DNA from: Allocoprobacillus halotolerans
GTDB taxonomy: Bacteria; Bacillota_I; Bacilli_A; Erysipelotrichales; Coprobacillaceae
DNA length: 64,000 nt
Reading direction: 5' to 3'
Assembly (NCBI RefSeq): GCF_024399475.1
Contig: NZ_CP101620.1
Location: 1,965,608 to 2,029,607 of the forward strand
A program made the position numbers and the translations under genes. The notes under the pieces are model-generated. The model did no database searches, had not been told where the DNA came from, and saw nothing but the letters and a program-made list of their open reading frames with translations. Below are positions 50,860 through 61,433 of the stretch, one piece after another (the stretch's first letter is position 1; the number at the start of each line of letters is the position of its first letter).

Positions 50860-51182
50860 ATGTATGGGTTATTCATAAAAAGTTTTTGATAACAATTTTT
50901 GAATAAGGATATTGTATGAGAATCCTTTTTATTCAGAAATCTTATAAAATATTTCATGTAAAATTTAATTGATAATCAGCCAATATATACTAAAGAGATA
51001 AGAAATTATACTTTTCTTGTCTTTTTATTTTCTAGTGTAGCTATGATATTTTATATGAATTGTTTATTTTATTTAGCATATGTTTTAAGAAGAGTCATAG
51101 GAAATCATGTGAATTCATAATAAGTTCTTTTTTAATCATTCAAAAGATGTTAAAATAGATATAAAGTTATAGGAGATTGAAT
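50860..51182. other. Intergenic region with two hairpins
   Basis: A terminator at 50905-50930 (AAGGAT/ATCCTT then TTT) and a second, imperfect one near 50992-51029 (AAAGAGATAAGAAA against TTTTCTTGTCTTTTT). No gene seen. The end holds the ribosome site TAGGAGA for the next gene. Confidence 0.5.
50905..50930 (+). terminator. Terminator after the YfhO gene
   Basis: AAGGAT pairs with ATCCTT around an 11-nt loop, followed by TTT; AATA/TATT can extend the stem. Confidence 0.6.
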
Positions 51183-52294
51183 ATGGGATTACAGAAAATC
51201 ATATTAAATATTGTTTTAAAAATCGAAGCTTTTTTTATTTCTTTTTTAAGATAAAAAATAATAGAATAACATTCATTTCTTTAGAAGCAGATCACCTGGT
51301 ATCTGACTTTTTAAAAATTTATCAACAATTACCTCAAGAAGATTATGATATACGTTTATGTTTGATTCATTATCATAAGAATTTATGGGGACAGTTTTTA
51401 TATTTTATAAATTGTATGAAACAATTATATTATGTTTATACTTCAAGAATTATCTTTTTACATGACAATAACTATGTTGTTTCACACTTTAAAAGAGAAG
51501 GCGTTCAAGTCATTCAAGTATGGCATGCCTGTGGTGCTATTAAAAAGTTTGGAAATGTCATTGAAAGACAATACCCAATTCGTAACTATGATTATGTTTT
51601 AGCAACGTCATTATTTTGGAAAGAGCCTTATCACCAAGCTTTTTCTGTTGATGCTAATCATGTTTTACCTATTGGATTACCAAGAACAGATGAATTATTC
51701 GACCAAGAATGGATAGAAAAGAAAAAGCTTGAATTGTATCACAAATATCCATCTTTGAAAAATAAGAAAGTTATTTTATATGCACCAACATTTAGGGGAA
51801 ACATATATAAAGGTTTTTCTGCTATTGAATTTGATGCCAAAAAAATAATGGATTGTTTAGGTCATGACTATGTCCTTATCTATAAATTTCATCCTTTAAT
51901 GGGAAATTATATGTTAGGGGATGGAGATTCAATTATCAATATGAATCATGAAGATACTCATGAATTGTTTTGTATCAGTGATTATTTGATTTCTGATTAT
52001 TCGTCTATTGTTTTTGATTTTATGATTTTAGAAAAACCAATTCTTTTCTATGTCCCAGATTTAGAACAATATTCAAAGGATTTAGGTGTTTTTGTAGATA
52101 TTAGAGAATTGGGGTATCCAGTTTGTTATAGTGAAAAAGAGGCTGTTCAAGCCATTCAATCAAACTGGCAAGATACACATATATTAAAAACAATGAAAAA
52201 TCGATTTTTTGATATTCAAGATGGTAAAAGTACATTACGTGTTAAACAATTGGTAGAAAAATTATGTGGAATGGAGAATGATGAAAATGAGTAA
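51183..52294 (+). CDS. CDP-glycerol glycerophosphotransferase (TagB-like), frameshifted
   Basis: Compact GT-B enzyme of about 371 residues with WHACGAIKKFG, YAPTFRGNIYKG, IYKFHPLM, LISDYSSIVFDF. The WHACG form of the first motif and the short length are more like TagB (primer, adding the first glycerol phosphate) than TagF, but this is only suggestive. ATG 51183 follows TAGGAGA. Frame break near 51231-51237: a T run of eight reads seven (IEAFFYFFFKIKNNRITF expected), so an uncorrected call would start too late at 51362. Confidence 0.88.
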
Positions 52295-53338
52295 AGTAGC
52301 AATCATTGGGACAGGCACTTGGGGTATAGCTCTCGCAAATATGTTAAGTGAAAATCACCAAGTGAAAGCATGGTCAGCAATTCCAGAAGAAATTGAATAT
52401 ATTCAAAAATATCACAAACATCCTAAATTGAAAGATGTTCATATTTTTGAAAGTATTGAACTTTCTTTAGATTTATCTCAAACATTGGATGATGTTGAGG
52501 TCATTGTTATGGCTGTTCCTTCTGTATTTGTAAGACAAACAACTCAAAAAATTGTACCTTATTTGAAAAAAGAACACATTATTGTAGATGTCGCTAAAGG
52601 AATGGAAGCTAAGACATTGATGACAATGTCAGAAATTATATACTCTGAAATATCTAGTCAAATGGAGTTTGAGTATGGACATATTGTTGCTTTATCAGGA
52701 CCAACTCATGCTGAGGAAGTTTCAATAGGGTTACCATCCACAATTGTATCGGCTTCAACTAATGAAAATATCGCCAAAAGAGTACAAGATATTTTTACAA
52801 CGCCTTATATGCGTGTTTATACGAATCAAGATATTAAAGGTGTAGAAGTTTGTGGCTCTATGAAAAATATTATCGCATTGGCAGCCGGAATTTCACATGG
52901 CTTGGGTTATGGTGATAATGCTATTGCAGCATTAGTGACAAGAGGTATTCATGAGATTTCACGTTTAGGAATTGCCATGGGTTGTTCGATTCACACGTTT
53001 TATGGCTTGGCAGGATTAGGTGATTTGGTTGTTACTTGTACCAGCAAAAATAGTCGTAATAATCAATGTGGAACATTTATTGGACAGGGATATGAAGTGA
53101 GTGAAGCCATACAAAAAGTTGGGATGGTTGTAGAAGGGATTAATGCTTTAGATGCAGCTGAACTTTTAAGTGTTCGCTATCATGTGGAATTACCTATTAT
53201 TCGAGCAGTTTATGATGTTGTTAAATTTGGATTGAATCCAAAAGTTTCAGTACAAAGATTGTTCCAACGTAGAAGTAAATCTGAAATTCCATTTTCTATT
53301 TTGGAACTTGTTCATGAAAATATGGAAATGAAAAATAA
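52287..53338 (+). CDS. gpsA: Glycerol-3-phosphate dehydrogenase [NAD(P)+]
   Basis: Makes sn-glycerol 3-phosphate from dihydroxyacetone phosphate, the precursor for both phospholipids and CDP-glycerol. NAD fold IGTGTWGIALANML, KGMEAKTL, SGPTHAEEVS, catalytic Lys in VCGSMKNIIALAAG, and GLGDLVVTC. Its apparent fusion to TagD comes from a missing stop: ATGAAAAATAAAAG near 53328 should have one more A (MKK then TAA at 53336-53338), after which tagD has its own GAGGTG site and ATG. About 350 residues. The start at 52287 overlaps the preceding gene by 8 bp; ATG 52281 is also possible. Confidence 0.92.
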
Positions 53339-53351
53339 AAGAGGTGTAAAA

Positions 53352-53743
53352 ATGAAAAGAGTGATTACATATGGAACATTTGATCTTTTGCATTATGGAC
53401 ATATCAATTTATTAAGACGTGCGAAAGCTTTAGGAGATTATTTAATCGTTGCTTTATCAACAGATGAATTTGTCAAACTCCAAAAATATAAAGATTGTTA
53501 TTTTAGTTATGCTGAAAGAAAATCTTTATTAGAAGCGATGAGGTATGTTGATTTAGTTATTCCAGAAGAAAATTGGGATCAGAAAAAGAAGATTGTCAAC
53601 AATATCATATTGATGTTTTTGTGATGGGAGATGACTGGCAAGGACAGTTTGATTATTTACAAGATCAAGGCGTTGAAGTTATTTATCTGCCAAGAACACC
53701 AGAAATATCAACAACACGTATTAAAAACGACTTACATGAATAA
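53352..53743 (+). CDS. tagD: Glycerol-3-phosphate cytidylyltransferase, second copy, frameshifted
   Basis: Same protein type as the copy at 38.7 kb: TYGTFDLLHYGHINLLRRAK at the start (HYGH instead of HVGH) and RTPEISTTRIK at the end. The frame breaks near 53583: an A run of six reads five (DQKKEDCQQYHIDVFVMGDD expected). About 130 residues when repaired. Placed right after gpsA, whose product is its substrate. Confidence 0.9.
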
Positions 53744-53764
53744 AGACTTTTCGAAGTCTTTTTT
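53742..53764 (+). terminator. Terminator ending the polymer locus
   Basis: AAAGACTT-TTCG-AAGTCTTT with a stable TTCG loop, followed by TTT; overlaps the tagD stop codon. Confidence 0.85.
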
Positions 53765-53838
53765 ATATACAGATAATTATTCATTGTGTTCTATTTTTTG
53801 CAATTCTTCATATACTATTTGTATGACAGGAGGACATT

Positions 53839-54171
53839 ATGAATAGGGGAGAAATATATTATGCAGATTTATCACCAGTAATAGGCAGTGAGCAAGGTGG
53901 ATATAGACCAGTTTTGATACTGCAAAACAATAAAGGAAATAAATATTCTACAACTGTTATCGTGGCACCCATTTCTTCAAGAATGACCAAAAATGATTTA
54001 CCAACACATGTTATTATTGAAACACCTTTTTTAGAGAAAAAATCAGTCATTCTTTTAGAACAAATTCGTACTATTGATAAAAAAAGAATAGATGAACGTT
54101 TAGGCATATTATCAGAATCATTCATGGAAAAGGTTAATCAGGCTATTAAAACAAGTTTAGACATTAAATAG
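53839..54171 (+). CDS. mazF: MazF-type mRNA endoribonuclease toxin, no adjacent antitoxin
   Basis: 110 residues of the EndoA/MazF family: [48 protein letters not shown]. It should cut single-stranded mRNA at short sequences. Ribosome site AGGAGG. Antitoxin genes are normally directly upstream, but here the upstream neighbour is the end of tagD with a terminator between, and the downstream gene is DUF975. So the antitoxin is either elsewhere or this is a solitary copy under other control. Confidence 0.9.
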   Translation: MNRGEIYYADLSPVIGSEQGGYRPVLILQNNKGNKYSTTVIVAPISSRMTKNDLPTHVIIETPFLEKKSVILLEQIRTIDKKRIDERLGILSESFMEKVNQAIKTSLDIK

Positions 54172-54210
54172 CAGATATGCTATAATGTTAGAAATACGAG
54201 GAGTGATAAA

Positions 54211-55080
54211 ATGAATATACAAAAAATAAAAGCAAGAGCCGGGCAAATTCAAAATCTCAATAGAGCTCAATATATGCGTATTCTCTTAATGCTTGTCTTA
54301 CTTGAGTTAATACCTAATTTATTTGATATAGGAGAAGATATTTTATCTCGCTTGCTTTATCTTATAATCAGCATTGCTTTTATAGCAGTGGCTCATGGTT
54401 ATGTTATAAGTTCACTAAAGATGGTTAGAAATCAATCACAGATGTTAGCAGATGATGATGCTTTTGTAGGATTCAAACGTTTTAAAGAATTGTTTTCTAC
54501 ATATTTATTAACAAATATCGTTACAATTGTATTAGGAATGGTTGCGATGTTTATTTTAACAGTTTTTTTAGGTATCATTATAGGTTCTACTGCAGGATTA
54601 CCTAGTGAAGCTGTTCTTTTGAATGATTATACACAGATTGTTTCTTATTTAACAAATTTACCTGTTTCAATTTTAGCAACTTTTATGCTATTTTACTTGT
54701 TGTTAATTGTTATTGTTTTTGTCATATCTTCATATATGTTTGCAGTTCCATATTTATTAGAAAGATATCATATGACAAACTTAAATGCGATTAAAGAATC
54801 ATTCCGTTTGATGAAAGGTCATATTTTAGATTTCATTAAATTGAATCTTTCATTTTTAGGATGGATGGTATTGATTATCTTGGTTCAAAGTTTCATAGGA
54901 GGATTTTTAGCTTTCTTGCCTGTTTTAGGTTCACTTATAGCAGCTATTATCGCAGGTGTCATCAGTGTTTATACTTATATGCCACGTTATCAGTTATCTA
55001 GAGCTATTTTCTTTGAAGAATTAGCATATTATCGTTATGAACAAAATCAGTCATATGATGGAGATGAACAACATGTTTAA
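54211..55080 (+). CDS. DUF975-family integral membrane protein
   Basis: 289 residues, about six membrane spans, starts MNIQKIKARAGQIQNLNRAQ and contains AHGYVISSLKMVRNQ, the family pattern. Function unknown. An extended -10 box TGCTATAAT (54178-54186) and GAGGAG precede it. It overlaps the CPBP protease gene by 8 bp. A relative at 9.9 kb adjoins proB. Confidence 0.8.
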   Translation: MNIQKIKARAGQIQNLNRAQYMRILLMLVLLELIPNLFDIGEDILSRLLYLIISIAFIAVAHGYVISSLKMVRNQSQMLADDDAFVGFKRFKELFSTYLLTNIVTIVLGMVAMFILTVFLGIIIGSTAGLPSEAVLLNDYTQIVSYLTNLPVSILATFMLFYLLLIVIVFVISSYMFAVPYLLERYHMTNLNAIKESFRLMKGHILDFIKLNLSFLGWMVLIILVQSFIGGFLAFLPVLGSLIAAIIAGVISVYTYMPRYQLSRAIFFEELAYYRYEQNQSYDGDEQHV

Positions 55081-55798
55081 TAAAAATTTTAGTAGAAGGG
55101 TTCCTTCACAAGCCAAATGGATGTTTATTCTTGTTATTTTACCTCTTTATGTTTATTGTGGTTCACTGATTTTAAGTGCTTTGTTTAAATTCTTGATTAT
55201 ACAATTTCATTTTGAATATGATTATAACCAGATTAATGCTTATCTAAATCTTGTTTTTGATCTTATTTTGCTGCTTTTAGCAGGATGGCTACTTAAAGAT
55301 AGTATGATAGCACAATGGAAGGACTTTAAGAAAAATATTAAGAATAATTTACTTCAAGGCTGTGTTATAGGTGTTTTACTGATTTATGCTTGTCAAATTA
55401 TTGGAGGATTATTAACACTGGCATTAGGTGGAAATCAATCAAGTGAGAATCAAGAACTGATTGAATCTATCACAGCATCTTATCCTATTTTAATGATTTT
55501 TGTATCGTGTGTTTTAGCACCAATTGTAGAAGAAATGTTATTTAGAGGTATTGTTTTTGGTTGGATTTATGAATGGAATCCTCAAATAGCCCATTTCATT
55601 TCGTCATTTATATTTGGATTTATTCATATTATGGCAGCTGTATTGACTGGAGATATGTCTGAGTGGGTACAGATTTTCTCTTATTGTTTTATGGGATTTG
55701 TATTAAGTTATTTATATGAAAAGAATAATAATATTTATGTCCCTATATTATCTCATATGATGAATAATATCATTTCTATGTGCATTGTTTTACTTTAG
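55073..55798 (+). CDS. CPBP-family intramembrane metalloprotease (Abi-like)
   Basis: 241 residues with about seven or eight membrane spans. Catalytic motifs EEMLFRG (the EExxxR box), FIHIM and HMMNN. Members process membrane proteins or self-immunity peptides in bacteria. Start ATG 55073 has GGAG 9 bp upstream and overlaps the DUF975 stop. Confidence 0.88.
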   Translation: MFNKNFSRRVPSQAKWMFILVILPLYVYCGSLILSALFKFLIIQFHFEYDYNQINAYLNLVFDLILLLLAGWLLKDSMIAQWKDFKKNIKNNLLQGCVIGVLLIYACQIIGGLLTLALGGNQSSENQELIESITASYPILMIFVSCVLAPIVEEMLFRGIVFGWIYEWNPQIAHFISSFIFGFIHIMAAVLTGDMSEWVQIFSYCFMGFVLSYLYEKNNNIYVPILSHMMNNIISMCIVLL

Positions 55799-55803
55799 AA
55801 GAT

Positions 55804-55833
55804 AAGGTTTTTGAATTATATCAAAAGCCTTTT
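55804..55833 (+). terminator. Terminator of the DUF975-CPBP operon
   Basis: AAGG(T)TTTTG and CAAAA(G)CCTT form a bulged stem, with TTTT following. Confidence 0.6.
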
Positions 55834-55842
55834 ATTATATCT

Positions 55843-55867
55843 AAAAAAAGAAACCAGCAAGGTTTCT
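55843..55867 (-). terminator. Terminator of the PAP2 operon (minus strand)
   Basis: On the minus strand AGAAACC-TTGCT-GGTTTCT then seven T; overlaps the PAP2 stop codon. Confidence 0.8.
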
Positions 55868-56387
55868 AAATACAATAAATAATGATACCAATACTGATAC
55901 CTAAAATCATTCCACAAATAACATCACTTAAAAAATGAACAAATAAATAAATTCTTGAAAGACCAGTTAAAAAAGCAAAGAGATAAGCAAAAATACCTAA
56001 AGTAGGAAAGAAGAGAAAAAGAACTGTACTACAAGCAAAAGCTGAAGTTGTATGACTGGAAGGAAATGAAGTGTCATGAGGTGTTGGGATAAGTAATTGG
56101 ATATCTGGATAAAGATGACAAGGACGTTTTCTTTGAATCAGTGATTTGATTGTGATTTGCCCTATCAGTGCAGAGGCTATTAGAGCCATTAATATATGAA
56201 TAGCCATGGAACGCATAGCAGGATTCAAAAAAGAGATGCCCGTTACAATCAACCATATAATACCAAAATTTCCACAAGAACTAATAAATTTCATGGTATT
56301 ATTTAAAATAGAATGCTGGTATAAATGGGTCATATAAAATGATAAACGAAGATCAAGGCGATGGATATTATGAAGTATGGTTTTCAT
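55866..56387 (-). CDS. PAP2-family membrane phosphatase
   Basis: 173 residues with four or five membrane spans. Complete PAP2 motifs: KSLIQRKRP, PSSHT and SRIYLFVHFLSD. It removes phosphate from a lipid such as undecaprenyl or phosphatidyl phosphates (possible BcrC or PgpB role). Overlaps the gene before it by 20 bp, AAGGAGAG is the ribosome site within that gene. Confidence 0.92.
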   Translation of the reverse strand: MKTILHNIHRLDLRLSFYMTHLYQHSILNNTMKFISSCGNFGIIWLIVTGISFLNPAMRSMAIHILMALIASALIGQITIKSLIQRKRPCHLYPDIQLLIPTPHDTSFPSSHTTSAFACSTVLFLFFPTLGIFAYLFAFLTGLSRIYLFVHFLSDVICGMILGISIGIIIYCI

Positions 56388-57894
56388 TGTCAGAATCTCT
56401 CCTTAAGATATAAATGATGATTTTAATAAAGCTAATAAGAATAATTTGGAAGATAAAGATGTTAAAGAGTTGAACACCATCTAAAGAAAACATTTGATTA
56501 TGGATTAGATAATTCTGATAATCTGGAATCATAGGAATTAATGTATGTAAACTATTGAAAAAGACTCTAAAACAAGATTCAACCATAGCATAATAACCTT
56601 GAAAAATCAAAGTGAGAATATGGAAAATATGTTCTTGGTTTTCAAATTGTGGAATAAAGGCAATATAAACAATAATACCTATAAAAATGATTAAAAAAGA
56701 AGTTGCTATAATATAAATCAAATTAAAAATAATATCAAGCCATGAAAAAGATGATTCTTCATCCCATTCTTCTTCATCTTCACTTAAATTAGTGAATTCC
56801 TCATCTTCTGTTTCAATAACAGGAGGTGATTTTTTCTTATAATTAATCTGTGATAATAGAGCTGTTAATTCCTCTTCTTCTTGAGCATTTAAAGCAGAAA
56901 AAGTTTTGGTTTTCATAGGTTCATCAGGCTTTTCATTGCTAGTTGTTTCTTGTGTTTGAATAGAAATTTCAGGCTCTTGTTCAACTTCCTCATCATCAAA
57001 ATGAAAAGTTTTTCGAGGATGTGTTTTTTGCATATAAACACTTCCATCTTTAACAACAGGTTCATTTAAATGTGATAAATGATAAGCATAAGTTTGATGA
57101 ACAATCTGATTTAATTGAGAATCATCAGGATAATCATTCTCCCATTTATCTTTGACTTGATCTAATTCTTTTTTAGACATATGTTTATTCATTCCTAAAA
57201 GCGCTGAATACATATCTATTTCATTATATCGGTCAAACAACAAAGTATTAAAAACTTCAAAAAAATTATGACAAGTCTGATAAGATGTTTCTTTTTCATA
57301 TGTACCCGCTGACTTTAAATCCTCACAGAAAATAACATTCATATGTAATCGATTGCTAGCTTTATTTAAAGCTTCAAATGAAGAAATAACTAAAGTGTTT
57401 TCAGGTTTTATTTGAAAATGTTCTATAACATTTTCAAGTATTTCAGTACTTGGAAGAGGCATACTAATCATGTCACTTCCAATAATATAGTCAACTTTAC
57501 GCACGATATTCGCCATTGATAAATATTTTTTGGCATCTTTACTACGATGGGTTGAGATAATTGCCACAGGAATATTTTTTTGATGAAGATATTCAACCAG
57601 CTCCAAGAATCCTTCTTTAGGTTTCAATCCTTTATATGTTAAATATTGCAACATTTCTCTTTCTATTTTCGCATTAAAGAGTCCTTCGCTCATGACTTGT
57701 TGGATAGGAGTGTTATGATACATATCATACATATTTGAAAGATGATGATAGAAATCATCAAGGGAATATTGAAGTTTATGACTTTCACAAAAATGGTGTG
57801 TGTAATTATATCTATATCTATTTAAATCAAAAATAGTACCATCCAATGGAATAATCACCAATTGAATATTTTCAATAGATTGCTTATACATCAT
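56368..57894 (-). CDS. HAD-like pseudo-enzyme with acidic linker and membrane tail
   Basis: 508 residues. N-terminal 200: HAD-hydrolase layout, but motif I reads VIIPLDGTIFDLN where active enzymes have D-x-D-G-T, so the nucleophile Asp is Pro; motif II is IISTHRS and motif IV LVISSFEALNKA lacks the expected acidic pair. Residues about 300-385 are an acidic low-complexity linker with several Glu runs (EEEWDEESS). Residues about 385-500 contain three membrane spans. So it appears to be a membrane-tethered, catalytically dead HAD protein, perhaps a sensor or scaffold for the PAP2 phosphatase with which it overlaps. Function unknown. Confidence 0.7.
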   Translation of the reverse strand: MMYKQSIENIQLVIIPLDGTIFDLNRYRYNYTHHFCESHKLQYSLDDFYHHLSNMYDMYHNTPIQQVMSEGLFNAKIEREMLQYLTYKGLKPKEGFLELVEYLHQKNIPVAIISTHRSKDAKKYLSMANIVRKVDYIIGSDMISMPLPSTEILENVIEHFQIKPENTLVISSFEALNKASNRLHMNVIFCEDLKSAGTYEKETSYQTCHNFFEVFNTLLFDRYNEIDMYSALLGMNKHMSKKELDQVKDKWENDYPDDSQLNQIVHQTYAYHLSHLNEPVVKDGSVYMQKTHPRKTFHFDDEEVEQEPEISIQTQETTSNEKPDEPMKTKTFSALNAQEEEELTALLSQINYKKKSPPVIETEDEEFTNLSEDEEEWDEESSFSWLDIIFNLIYIIATSFLIIFIGIIVYIAFIPQFENQEHIFHILTLIFQGYYAMVESCFRVFFNSLHTLIPMIPDYQNYLIHNQMFSLDGVQLFNIFIFQIILISFIKIIIYILRRDSDNENHTS

Positions 57895-57954
57895 CTCACC
57901 ACCTTTATGTGTAACATTATATCAAATATTATATAAATATTCCATTTAAATATC

Positions 57955-57983
57955 TTGATTTTTAATGAAGTTTAGTGTATTAT
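57955..57983 (+). promoter_or_regulatory. Promoter of the tRNA-Lys gene
   Basis: TTGATT (57955-57960), 17 bp, TATTAT (57978-57983), 15 bp before the tRNA. Confidence 0.55.
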
Positions 57984-57998
57984 ATATTCGTTAATCAT

Positions 57999-58074
57999 CT
58001 CTCCGTAGCTCAGCTGGCAGAGCATCTGACTCTTAATCAGAGGGTCCACGGTTCGATCCCGTGCGGGGAGACCA
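57999..58074 (+). tRNA. tRNA-Lys (anticodon CTT)
   Basis: 76 nt with encoded CCA. Acceptor CTCTCCG / CGGGGAG (one G-U), D arm GCTC/GAGC, anticodon arm TCTGA-CTCTTAA-TCAGA with anticodon CTT, T arm CACGG-TTCGATC-CCGTG, discriminator A. It stands alone. Confidence 0.97.
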
Positions 58075-58084
58075 GTAAACAAAT

Positions 58085-58125
58085 ACCGAAAAACATTGTT
58101 TATATCAGTGCTTTTCGGTTTTTAT
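58085..58125 (+). terminator. Terminator of tRNA-Lys
   Basis: ACCGAAAA (58085-58092) and TTTTCGGT (58112-58119) then TTTTATTT. Confidence 0.8.
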
Positions 58126-58560
58126 TTGCTTAAACATAACACGTGAAGTAGACTAAAGTTTATGAAAACTTGCTATTTTTTAGCTATTTTCCTTAAATGT
58201 TTTCTTATTTTTATAGAAATAATTTGAAATAAACAATAAGTAATGAATCTTAGATATTTACATAATCTTAATATAAAATTTATAAAAAATCGCTTTATAT
58301 AAAATCTAGTTTTGTTAGAATAAATATGGCTATTGTTAATCATCTTTTGTCAGTTCTATTTTACAATAGCCTTTAATCAAGAGAATACAGATTCTCACTA
58401 TCTCATGTTGTCAAAATCAATCTCTTAACACACATTAGGCAACCTTTAAAAAATCAGATAATTCTGATTTTTTATTTTTTTATACGAATTTATTTACAAC
58501 TATGAAAAAGAAGTTTAAACTATAAGTTAGCAATATTTAACTAAAAGAAAGAAGGATTAT
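58126..58560. other. Gene-free stretch with inverted repeat and orphan terminator
   Basis: 435 bp. Holds a perfect 9-bp inverted repeat GGCTATTGT (58328-58336) / ACAATAGCC (58363-58371) with a 26-nt loop and a terminator at 58450-58471 (arms AAAATCAGA/TCTGATTTT, loop TAAT) followed by TTATTTTTTT. No ORF lies upstream of that terminator. A small RNA of roughly 100-200 nt is possible. The ribosome site AAGAAGGA at the end serves map. Confidence 0.45.
58450..58480 (+). terminator. Orphan terminator upstream of map
   Basis: Perfect 9-bp stem with a 4-nt loop and a T-rich tail, not preceded by a gene on the plus strand within 370 bp. Confidence 0.7.
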
Positions 58561-59430
58561 ATGAAAAAATTAAGTCATGATGAATGTTGGTGTGGGAGTC
58601 ATAAAAAATATAAAAAATGTCATGAAAAATTTGATAAAAGATTACGTTATTTCAAAAAACAGGGATATGTGATTCCTAGTCATGCGATGATTAAAAATGA
58701 GAAACAGATTGAAGGCATTAAACAGGCCGCATTGATTAATAATGGTTTATTAGATTATATAGAAAGTCATATTTGTGCAGGAATGTCAACTTTACAAATA
58801 GATGATATGACAGTAGAGTATTTAAAGGCGCATGATGCGACTTCTGCTGATCTTCATTATCAAGGTTATCCCAAAAGTATATGTACTTCAGTCAATGATG
58901 AAGTTTGTCATGGGATTCCTAGTGAGGATGTGATTTTAAAATCAGGAGATATTATCAATGTGGATGCAACATCTTGTTATAAGGGATATTATGCAGATGC
59001 ATCGCGTATGTTTATGATCGGTGAAGTGAGTGAAGAAGCGAGAAAACTTGTCGCTGTAACAAGAGAATGTTTATACAAAGGAATAGAAGCTGTGCGTCCA
59101 TTTAAAAGTACGATTAGCGATATTGGTAAGGCCATTGAAACACATGCCCATCAACATGGTTTTTCTGTTGTAAGAGAATTTTGTGGACATGGTGTAGGTT
59201 TATCCATGCATGAAGATCCCTATGTTTTACATTATGATCCTCATTATCCAACAACGTTGCTTGTTCCGGGCATGGTTATCACTATCGAACCGATGATTAA
59301 TGCTGGAAAACGTTATGTTCATATAGGACCAAATGGTTGGTCAGCTTTTACGGATGATGGTTCATTATCAGCTCAATGGGAACACACTATCCTTGTCACT
59401 GAAACAGGTGTAGAAATATTATCTATGTAA
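58561..59430 (+). CDS. map: Methionine aminopeptidase with SEC-C zinc finger
   Basis: 289 residues. The first 25 hold the SEC-C metal motif (CWCGSHKKYKKCHEKF), which may bind ribosome or SecA-type partners; the rest is a type I enzyme with metal ligands in NVDATSCYKGYYADASRMF, GHGVGLSMHEDP and TIEPMI, and the His before GIP in CHGIP. Removes the start methionine from new proteins. Ribosome site AAGGA. A terminator directly follows. Confidence 0.95.
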   Translation: MKKLSHDECWCGSHKKYKKCHEKFDKRLRYFKKQGYVIPSHAMIKNEKQIEGIKQAALINNGLLDYIESHICAGMSTLQIDDMTVEYLKAHDATSADLHYQGYPKSICTSVNDEVCHGIPSEDVILKSGDIINVDATSCYKGYYADASRMFMIGEVSEEARKLVAVTRECLYKGIEAVRPFKSTISDIGKAIETHAHQHGFSVVREFCGHGVGLSMHEDPYVLHYDPHYPTTLLVPGMVITIEPMINAGKRYVHIGPNGWSAFTDDGSLSAQWEHTILVTETGVEILSM

Positions 59431-59432
59431 AG

Positions 59433-59460
59433 TACCGAAATGATTCGGTATTTTCTTTTT
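59433..59460 (+). terminator. Terminator of map
   Basis: TACCGAA-ATGA-TTCGGTA then TTTTCTTTTT. Confidence 0.85.
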
Positions 59461-59500
59461 ATGAAATTATTTTCATCCTAATGAAAAAAGAGTACAATAG

Positions 59501-60996
<1,496 letters not shown>

Positions 60997-60997
60997 T

Positions 60998-61029
60998 AAA
61001 AAAGTTTTAGGCGAACCTAAAACTTTTTT
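60998..61029. terminator. Bidirectional terminator
   Basis: Perfect 14-bp stem AAAAAAGTTTTAGG / CCTAAAACTTTTTT with the tetraloop CGAA. It ends the GH1 gene on the plus strand and overlaps the stop codon of the minus-strand gene. Confidence 0.9.
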
Positions 61030-61330
61030 ATTCAAATAAAGTAAATCCTAGATAATACACAAGTTCATGAAACATTTTGGTATTAAAACCATAACAAATG
61101 CAATCATCTGGTTCACCATCCCAATCGTTATTTAATTGATCTAATAAAGGTTGTACCTGTTCAGGTGTTATATCTCCTGTCGCATAAAATTCACTATGAT
61201 CTTTCATTCCAGCATATTCTCTAGCTGGAGAAATAGATAAATCTGGTTTGATTTGATACAGTAAATCTTTAATCAATTTTTCATCTTTTGCATCTTCACT
61301 TGAAATAATCACATGAAGTCTTAAAAACAT
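61028..61330 (-). CDS. Conserved-looking hypothetical protein, 100 residues
   Basis: Starts MFLRLHVIISSEDAKDEKLI after a good AAGAAGGGA ribosome site, acidic overall (MKDHSEFYATGDITPEQVQP, NDWDGEPDDCICYGFNTKMF), no membrane span and no known motif. The mix of residues and the clean ribosome site argue for a real gene. Between bgl and the GTPase, no functional clue. I do not recognise it. Confidence 0.6.
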   Translation of the reverse strand: MFLRLHVIISSEDAKDEKLIKDLLYQIKPDLSISPAREYAGMKDHSEFYATGDITPEQVQPLLDQLNNDWDGEPDDCICYGFNTKMFHELVYYLGFTLFE

Positions 61331-61433
61331 AATATCCCTTCTTTCATCCCTATTTTATCATATTTTTAACACATGAAAAGATGTATTTGATAAAAAAATA
61401 GTGTATAATATTTTTTCAAGATAGGAGGTCCAT

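Noticed and set aside
52287-53624. Single frame fusing GpsA to TagD
   Set aside because: The tagD part has its own GAGGTG site and ATG, and one extra A in the preceding A run restores a GpsA stop at 53336. The tagD part is itself frame-shifted. A sequencing slip explains this better than a fusion.
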